Source: Breviolum minutum Mf 1.05b.01 (taxonomy: Eukaryota > Sar > Dinophyceae > Suessiales > Symbiodiniaceae). Taken from it: a stretch of 64,000 nt of DNA. Positions 56,533-64,000 of the stretch are shown here, in pieces. The translations under genes and the position numbers were made by a program. Position 1 is the stretch's first letter. Every line of letters begins with the position of its first letter. The stretch lies in contig DF239231.1 of assembly GCA_000507305.1 (NCBI GenBank), positions 1 through 64,000 of the forward strand, read 5' to 3'. The notes beneath the pieces are model-generated. The model was not told the DNA's origin and ran no database searches. It was given only the letters and a program-made list of their open reading frames with translations.

Positions 56533-59500
56533 GTGAGTCAGGGAAGAACTGGTGCGTTTGGTTGGAGGCTCCCCTAAACAAGGTAGTTGATACTAAGATA
56601 CTATCGTTGATGATGGAAATGGATATGAGGCACCAAAGCTTCAAATGTCTTTTGCTACAGTTTTCGAGCTGAAAACTGTGCCTTTTGTTCGCAAAAGCCC
56701 CTAAAATTGCTATGAAGCTGGTTGGAAACTGATAGAGATTTGATTTTCAAGACTGCTGCAAAGATGTTTGAGGTTTGACCAGAAGCGTCCACCTCCTATT
56801 GGCATTGTACGACATCCTGCGGGAGAGAAAACGCGCCATGTGTGGCCAGCATGATTGGGCAGATTGATGCTAGGATTTTTGAGTGACACACACGGCAGTT
56901 TTATTGATTCCACGAATTTGGGCCAGAGGGGGGTGGGTGGCTAGAGTGGAGAATTTGCAAAAAGATGCTTCCACTCTTTTCATAATTATGCCTTGCAGGA
57001 TTATTTGAGTTGATGCTGATTTCATATACTAAATATCTAATACTGCAATCATCAGACAGAATGAAATTTCTGGTCACCTTGCAGGGCTTTCACCTGGAGG
57101 TGACTGGAAATGAGGCACGCTATCCTCAGACAGATCTTGGGTCAGTGGGATGCAATTTTTCATTGATATGCTACCTCTGATAGGAGTATCATAGCAGTAT
57201 ATATATATATTATATAGAAATAGCATATTTAACATGCATCCAATCCAATGCGCTTGCTTCCACTGTTGTGTAGTGTTGACTGTTTGGCATCTTGACAACG
57301 AGTGAGTTGCCCACTATTGTTTGCAGATGTGTACTTTGAATACAGTGATTGATGTTGCCAGCTTGGAAAGAATAATTTCTGCCACACACACTGCAAGCAA
57401 ATCAACACTTGTCACATCTTGTCAGAGTCAGCCAATGGAATGTTACCTTCCAGCTTTCTATCAATTTACAGATTCAGATGCCTAAACCATGGTCATCTCA
57501 AGATTGGCAGACAGTGTTGTGTTTTCATGTTTGAGTTTGCAATAGGTGATGCTCTCACTGGTCCATCCAAGCAGCGTCATCATCAAGGTGGCCAAAGTGG
57601 TGTGCCCACACCATCTTTTGAAGATCGTTTGTAGCCTTCACGCCTCTGCACAGCACAAAAACAATCCAAGTTTTGATAGATGGCGCGGTTGCACTGCGAC
57701 ATTTTGGAATGCTTTATTAGCCGTACAAGCTTTTCGGCGTAGGCCAACTTATCCTGCTTCCTCAAGTCTCAAGCCAAGTGGGAGGCCGTCACAGTTCCTA
57801 AGTGTTCGAATGTCATATTATTATGTAATGTGGCACATGTTTTTCCAAGAGTATCCAAGCATCACGTCTATTTTTCATTTCGTTAAACAGCCCAAATATC
57901 CACCAACCTGTTGGACATGCAGATTTGAGGGAGTGCCTTGCATCGGATCTTCACCTATCAATATCCTATCAAGCGTGGCTGCTGTGCTGTTCATGAGCTG
58001 ATCATTATTGAGAAAGGTAGAAAAACACGGTGCATGTTGAGAAAAATATGCATGCTGCAATGCAAATTAACAAGACTCAAGAACCAGTCTGCACAGACTC
58101 AGTCCAGATATTGTGAATCAACAACATGTCACATGTCAGTTGTGATTGCTATTGATGTGGGCTCCCTAGCACTGCTTTTGTATGCTGCCTTGGGAGGGCA
58201 TCAGCCACGGCGTTTGGCAAATGTCCTTTGATGAGTGTGAAGCCCGGGTTTGTGTCCCGAATCTAGAATTATCTCCGACTGCATACAATCTAGAAGAATC
58301 GAATGTGGGATTGTGCTCTTGCAAAATGCTGAATCTGAATCATCCTAAAATTCAGGGTCCGTGAGCCTACTCTGAATTTTTATCTCCATGTATTTATTGC
58401 GTGATGACCAGCATCTCGCTATTGCCGCTATTCAACAAAATCATTGTAATATGACACAAAGTATCATCGCGTTCAACAAACTCAATAGCCAGCGGATTGA
58501 GATAGTTCATGTTAGACTTAGAGGAAGACCTTAAGAACTGTTGGATTTTGACAGTATGCAGGTTCACCAGCCCCTGACATGCATGGCAGACTTCCAGATT
58601 TCTTGACGGAGTAGGTCTGTACAAAAATCAGTGTATGAAGCCCGAGCAATTACGCAGAGTACGGAGCTGCCAAGGCCATCAATGGAAACTGCAAGGCTGG
58701 GATAGTGACCAGTGACCACTTGTTCGCTTTTTCCCCTCTGTAGACAATCCTTTGACAAATGCATGTCAGCTCGCATGCTGGAACTTCAGAGCTTCAAGAG
58801 CGGGAGCTCTTGAAATGCTCTTCGACAAAGTCCTACAGATACATCACAGCAGTAGTAGTCACTAGTAGAAGCATTAAAGCAGTTCCTTTCACAAGTGCAA
58901 GCAGTGCAAAAGAGTCTGCTAAGGCAAAATTGACAAACCTTTGGCTCACAGGCACCTGCACTGCCTATCTTGTAGATTAAGCGTCCGCACATAAATCTTT
59001 AAGTTCAGCAGACTTACTCATGAAGGGACTCCACACGGATATATGGGACAGGAGTCAAAATCCCAAAGTGTCTCAGCCTTTTGAGACCGTGCAATCCTTC
59101 CATGTGCACTGTTCGCATTCCATGATTTACGACAATAGTAGAGGTTATTGATTGATACTGATCTCATGTCCACTCTGACTCTGACTAGTGACTGTAACAT
59201 GAGAGGGGATATTCTGGATCAACATATATTAATACATCATGTCAACATTTATTTGGAGAATGAGAGAGTCGCTTGCCTAGACTTGTAGCTAGGGGAAGTT
59301 CACAAGTTCCTCTTGCGCTTCAACCGCTTCAACCAGACCACATTTGCAAAACAAATCAAATAGAAACATCACTGAGAGCGCTGCCATGATGTTGACTTGC
59401 AATGCGCGGCAGCTTACATTCCGGAAAGCAGGAGAACAGTTTTTTTGCTGGTCTGGGCTCGGATGGGTCCTTGAGTCATTCTGCCTGACCCATGGTAGTC

Positions 59501-62230
59501 ATTGTAGTTTCAAGGTCCAAGTGGTCCTCAAACACCCATGTTGATGCATGTTGCGCATAAGGAGATTTTCAGACAGGCTTTCAGCTCAATGCCGAAAGCC
59601 CCGAGGCTGCTTGGTTTCTGATGCTAGACGCCTATGCCTGGTGTTTATCTGTTTCAACAAAAGTAGATTGCTGAGTTTCGTTGGGAATAGCCGGCCTAGT
59701 TAACATTGATATTGGATGATATTGGGGTACATTGATCACGCTTGACCTATCTTGACTTGTTGTAGGTGCGCAAGCGCCCTGTTGTTGGTGTGGAAGAGAA
59801 GTGCCATGGCCAGCACAGATGTTTGGTGTCAGGTCAAATTCGTGCAATTTGGTAGTGCACCAAGGATTGGACGAAACTCAAAGACTTGACTATTGCATGT
59901 ATACAAATTGTATCAGATGTATCAGACAGATTGTATAAAATCCTTTAAGACCTTGGGTCATACCGTTGAACCCCAACTCTGTCGCTATGTCGAGTCTTAC
60001 AAGCCGCTTCCTAAGGGTGATCTCGGACTTTGTGGAGGCAGTCCCTGCTATGCGGGTCTTTCCAACCGAGAATGAACTCAATTCCTTTTGGTGCAGGTGC
60101 CATCCAGCGATGTGAAGTGGGCCTGCAGGTAGATCATGATAGATAAAACAACACAAAATGAGGACACCGGATACAGCAGCGGGATACAGCAGAGAATGAC
60201 CAGCCAGTGTTCGGTCTTGAAATGGGATGAACTCAGATGGCAATATAGATATTGGACCGAGATGTTGATGTTGATGCCCATTCTTAGAGCTGCAAGAATT
60301 CTACAGGTTGCCTTGAAGACTCAATGCACCCACGATGACCACCAAATTCAGAGACATGCAGCACTGCTGCACAATGTGCTTTAAAACAGTTTTCTGGTCT
60401 GTATGTATATTCATTTGAGAGATATACAACCTCGCCGGGATGACTCACAACGCAGGTGTATCTCCCTGGAAAAGGCCAGGTGTGATTTGGGGCCGCTGTG
60501 AACTCATGTGAACTCTAAGATTTGCTGAGCTAAAAGATTCAGTAGCGAGATGCATGTTTATACAAGATTGATGATCCCATGGCTGTTGCTGTGATGGGGA
60601 AGACTTGCCAGCACTCACATCATCGTGACCGTATCACTTGCACGTACGTTGATTTGCTGAATTGGACAAATGAATACAAATGAATAGGACACCGTTTGTT
60701 ACCTTTGCCTGTAAAATCAATACATCCTGGAAGAAAGATCCGTTTCACCTGAGCTACAGAGAATTCCGAACTCACAGGTGCGATTGCTTGGGGCTCTGAG
60801 AAATCGTCTCGAAAGCAGTCACAAGGATTCCTGGCAGGTGCAGGTGCACTGGGGAGATGTGAATCAGGTTGGGAATAGAAGGATTCGCTCTGTTTAGAAA
60901 GACAAATTGATCAACTGGGTAAATCAGGTAGTGGTTGGAGCCATTGCACCCACTACAACCTCTCATTTTAGATAGTTTGTAAACACTTTCGCTATGTTGC
61001 AGCATAATGAATATGTGTCACGCTGTGTTAACTGACTTTCGTTTCTCTCAACTGTCAGGCACGGATGCTGCGAGTCATTCTGTCCGCTTTTGGACAGGAG
61101 CGGTTCGGAAGGCGGATGCGAGGGACTTTCTGCATCAGATGGCATGCCATGATCTCGAATTGCTCATCCCGCGATAGAAAATTCGCTAAAGTTTTTCGTG
61201 GATAGCCATGCATCGCCACTTCCGCTGTGTTATATGATCTTACATTGAAATAGTGTAGATTTCAGCAATGCTTGTGGTATGGTATGATGGATTAGTGATG
61301 GTATGTGTCACCTAATGAAGAATGCTGGTGCGATGCTAATGGATGCTATGCTGGGATGAGATTCCGATCCATCAAGCCATGCGTGGTCTGCGCAGGCTGT
61401 CCTCCTTGACCCTCAATGGCCAAGGCCAAGATTTACTAAGACAATTCCGTACTTCGGAGGCCTCGGCAGGATGCAGAGATGACAGTGGTTTCGGCCGGGT
61501 GAGCATCTTTCCAAATGCCTCTAGATATGGAAGGTTGCGAAGCATTCTGTAAGTTCTACATGTAGCAGTAGCACATCGTGGTAACACAGTTCTTGCTGAA
61601 GCTCCCATGAATCCTTTTGATGGCTTTCAACTTGACACTCGAGTTTCGGGCTGGCAACAAATCCATATGCCACTATACTTATTTGCACCTACAATGAAGC
61701 ACACATATCTCCATCAAAGATCACAATGACCAGACAGCAGAAGAAAGATGTTGTCAGAAAGTGCGGTGGTTTCACCACTCCTCGCACTGTAAGGTGCTAT
61801 ATGTATTAGAAGCAATACGTTTCACCATATATACCTTTACAAAAACCAATTTCACACCATCCATCATGGACACACACTGAAACTGGCCTAAGATCACCAA
61901 ATCTGAAGGTCTATGAGCTGAGAGAAGAAGCTGCAACTTGGAAGCCCTTAATCCCTTAGATCCCTTGAAGCAGAGAGACGGGGTGGAAGAACTGGTGAGC
62001 AAACGATGACTGTTTTGTGCAAGGCAAAGCTGTGGCAGTTGTTGGAGATCTCTTGGTCCATGCCCAATGAGAACCCTTTGCGGATTGCAGAAAAAGGCCA
62101 CACGGCCACCGGCGTAGGGAGGGTGGGACACAATGATGATGCCTGAGAATGTTGGAATTTGGAATTCTTTGGATTTTTTAAAAAACTCATTGCCTAAGAA
62201 CTCATTGGATCACATTTGTCATTGTGATGA
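56533..62230. other. Gene-poor interval
   Basis: Short open frames on both strands without family resemblance. Nothing supported. Confidence 0.45.
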
Positions 62231-62238
62231 ATTTCAGG

Positions 62239-62375
62239 GCATTTCCATCCAAGAAAAGCTTCAAAAAACAGCACGGGAGCTGGTCATTGCCCAGGTGGCT
62301 TGCTGGCCTTCACCGAGCAGACCGATGGAAGAGCTACAACTTCCTCACCGGCGAAAACCCCGCCAGTGGAAAGGT
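62239..62375 (+). pseudogene. GB1-type (guanylate-binding protein) P-loop region, degenerate or mis-spliced in this reading
   Basis: After TTTCAG the frame reads GISIQEKLQKTARELVIAQV; after a 4-nt slip another frame gives GLHRADRWKSYNFLTGENPA before AG|GTGGGA. In GB1/RHD3-type GTPases the comparable segment is a hydrophobic strand followed by G-x-x-R-T-G-K-S-Y and a Leu/Asn-rich helix. Here GLHR and KSYNFLTGEN are in place but the T-G pair is replaced by four residues and the frame slips just before. It may be a decayed copy, an assembly error, or an unrecognised intron. Confidence 0.35.
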
Positions 62376-62849
62376 GGGAACTGGGCTCAACTCGGACGTT
62401 TGTGATGAATGTTGACTCAAAAGGCCTAAGAACCAATTTTCAAGAATTCCGCACCATGTGCCGATATGGGAGAAGGATTGAGAAGTGCTGTTTGAACGAA
62501 TAGTTTGATACAGATTCAGATTCCAACGAATAGTTTCGAACTGAGCTTGGTTTGATTGCCCTAGTGCTTTGGGCGACTGTTCGGATTTGTTCCTGATTGT
62601 TTGAACTTCGTTTCAGCAGATGCACCTTCTTTCTATTGGTAGCAGCTTCTTGTCTTGGCTCAGATGCACAGCCCTGGCGCTTTAGCCTGTGGATACATAA
62701 TATACAGTCGTGTCCTACACTGCCCACTTCTCCGAGTTGATGACCACGAACACCGGATGTGTTATAGGATATGTCAGTCTGTTAGACTCATTTTTGGAAG
62801 ACCTTTAGACCTCTTTGACCCGTGGTCACTATCTACGTATCACGTTGGG

Positions 62850-63086
62850 ATTGGTGGCTGCACAGCTTCCAGGTCTGAGGAATATCGGGCAGAGCCAAGT
62901 CGCTTGGGGCCGCCCATAGACTTGTTGGATTTGAGGCTCGAGCTGCTTGTGGTTATGGCTATTATGTTGATTATGTTGATTGTGCATGTTAGGCCATCAT
63001 CACCAAAGGCGCCGAAGCCGGCGCCTGCAGCGCCTGTGCCTCCTGTAGCAGGGAACTTAAGGAAAGGTCGGGATGAGTTCAACTGA
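62850..63086 (+). CDS. Candidate terminal exon: membrane segment plus Pro/Ala-rich tail
   Basis: The frame ends LELLVVMAIMLIMLIVHVRP, SSPKAPKPAPAAPVPPVAG and KGRDEFN before TGA (63084). One hydrophobic helix followed by a Pro-rich basic tail suggests a single-pass membrane protein end. No family recognised. Confidence 0.35.
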   Translation: MGGCTASRSEEYRAEPSRLGPPIDLLDLRLELLVVMAIMLIMLIVHVRPSSPKAPKPAPAAPVPPVAGNLRKGRDEFN

Positions 63087-63335
63087 AATCACCGGGATGG
63101 ATTGATCTGGATAGATATGGACTGGCATGGAGACTGGCAATCAAATCTTGGAGGCGCTTTTGAACTTCTGAACTCTCCTATTTTTTTTCAACATTTTTCA
63201 ATTAAGCCCAGGACATTGCCAAGGACCAAATCATCCACCTGGCCAACTGTTCAAGTGTTTCATGACTCCACCTGGACCTGACGATGACCGGATGCTTCGC
63301 CTAGGTGCCTGAAAGTCCACCTGATGAAAAGTCCA

Positions 63336-63440
63336 GAGGTGCCTGATACCCCCGATTTTACAGACATTTTTCAAACTGATCGTAATCATAGGGCGCCGAT
63401 GCAAATGGCATTGACATCTTATGCAAGTCGGATCCCGAAA
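63336..63440 (+). CDS. Candidate exon, unrecognised
   Basis: After AGAG the frame reads VPDTPDFTDIFQTDRNHRAP then MQMALTSYASRIPK and meets AG|GTCTGT. The frame stays open to 63542. Confidence 0.3.
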
Positions 63441-63883
63441 AGGTCTGTTCTGTTGAATTTGAAAGAGCAGCATGCGACTTTCACCCCTGCTATTTGCTTG
63501 TTTGCACAGGGCCTGCAAATGATCTTGCAGAGACTTGGCTGAAAGACAGACTCAAGCCACCGGTTGATTACAAAGGTTGCAACGGTGTCCCATTGGAGAC
63601 CTTCATTCTGCCAATTCTTTTGTTTTTGATTTGAAAGATGTGATGTACTGTATTCTTATATTCGAGATATGATATTTGTCGAGATTCGTCCTTCGTCCTT
63701 CACATCACAGCGTTTGGAAATCTGTGCAAAGATAGCAAGGACTTGGTTTTTCAGCCCTCCCCAGAGCGATTTCAACTTAGCATGGACGAGGAGGAAAGTA
63801 GCAACAAGGACTGGCCAAAAGCTGCAGTACAAGCGGAGAGGTGGCATGCAAACTTTGGTGTGGCAAGACTTCCCAAACTTGAG

Positions 63884-64000
63884 AGCTGGCACCACAGGAT
63901 CTGGAGCGCATGTACAGCTTTGTGCGACCATCTCGAGCGCCTATCCCATACATCCCGCCAATGGCCCAGGTGCACAAGGGCATTTTCATTGAGAGGCTTT
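63884..64000 (+). CDS. Candidate exon running off the right edge
   Basis: After a stop and an AG at 63882-63883 the frame reads LAPQDLERMYSFVRPSRAPI then PYIPPMAQVHKGIFIERL and is still open at 64000. A second protein-like stretch just upstream (63746-63838, PSPERFQLSMDEEESSNKDW) may be the preceding exon. No family recognised. Confidence 0.4.

Noticed and set aside
1-64000. CRISPR arrays, tRNA and rRNA genes, prokaryotic promoters
   Set aside because: None seen; the repeats present are simple or satellite repeats without spacer structure.

Overview
The window looks like nuclear DNA of a dinoflagellate, most likely a symbiodiniacean or close relative. The reasons are these: coding sequence is broken into exons of about 27-120 nt separated by short introns; many introns start with GC or GA instead of GT; exon joints nearly always read AG|G; every firmly recognised gene lies on the + strand; and gene-poor stretches are full of simple repeats. 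No prokaryotic operon, tRNA, rRNA or CRISPR array was seen.

Left end (1-7767): a complete tyrosine-recombinase retrotransposon of the DIRS order (PAT/Ngaro-like layout). A 132-bp repeat A1 opens the window. Then come a gag-like ORF with a zinc knuckle, a long pol ORF (methyltransferase-like domain, reverse transcriptase, RNase H), and a tyrosine recombinase ORF. The split direct repeats B1-A2-B2 close the element. The recombinase region is present twice around a single N, each copy with its own frame lesion. The pol ORF starts with a cytosine-C5-methyltransferase-like domain whose catalytic Cys position reads Trp.

Middle (about 8.4-16.1 kb): a type I DnaJ (Hsp40) gene can be rebuilt from eleven small in-phase exons and appears to lack one of its two zinc centres. 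Next are two exons that together spell a somatomedin-B domain, then a pectin-acetylesterase/Notum-like hydrolase in at least seven exons, including the SGESAGG nucleophile exon. From 16 to 36 kb the sequence is sparse: a six-copy 90-bp satellite, simple repeats, a 569-base assembly gap flanked by C and G runs, and exon-like fragments of unrecognised genes. The best of these is a four-exon 3' end at 33169-34237.

Right half: a secreted GH39-like glycoside hydrolase (36715-39507), an apparently intronless FkbM-family methyltransferase with a signal peptide (45453-46271), then mostly non-coding DNA with isolated candidate exons, a degenerate GB1-type P-loop exon near 62.3 kb, and an exon running off the right edge. 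Apart from the retroelement, the recognised genes do not form a pathway. Three of them (Notum-like, GH39-like, FkbM) carry or belong to families with secretory signals and concern glycans or lipids outside the cytosol. Exon boundaries were inferred by eye from reading frame, splice dinucleotides and family resemblance, without transcript data.
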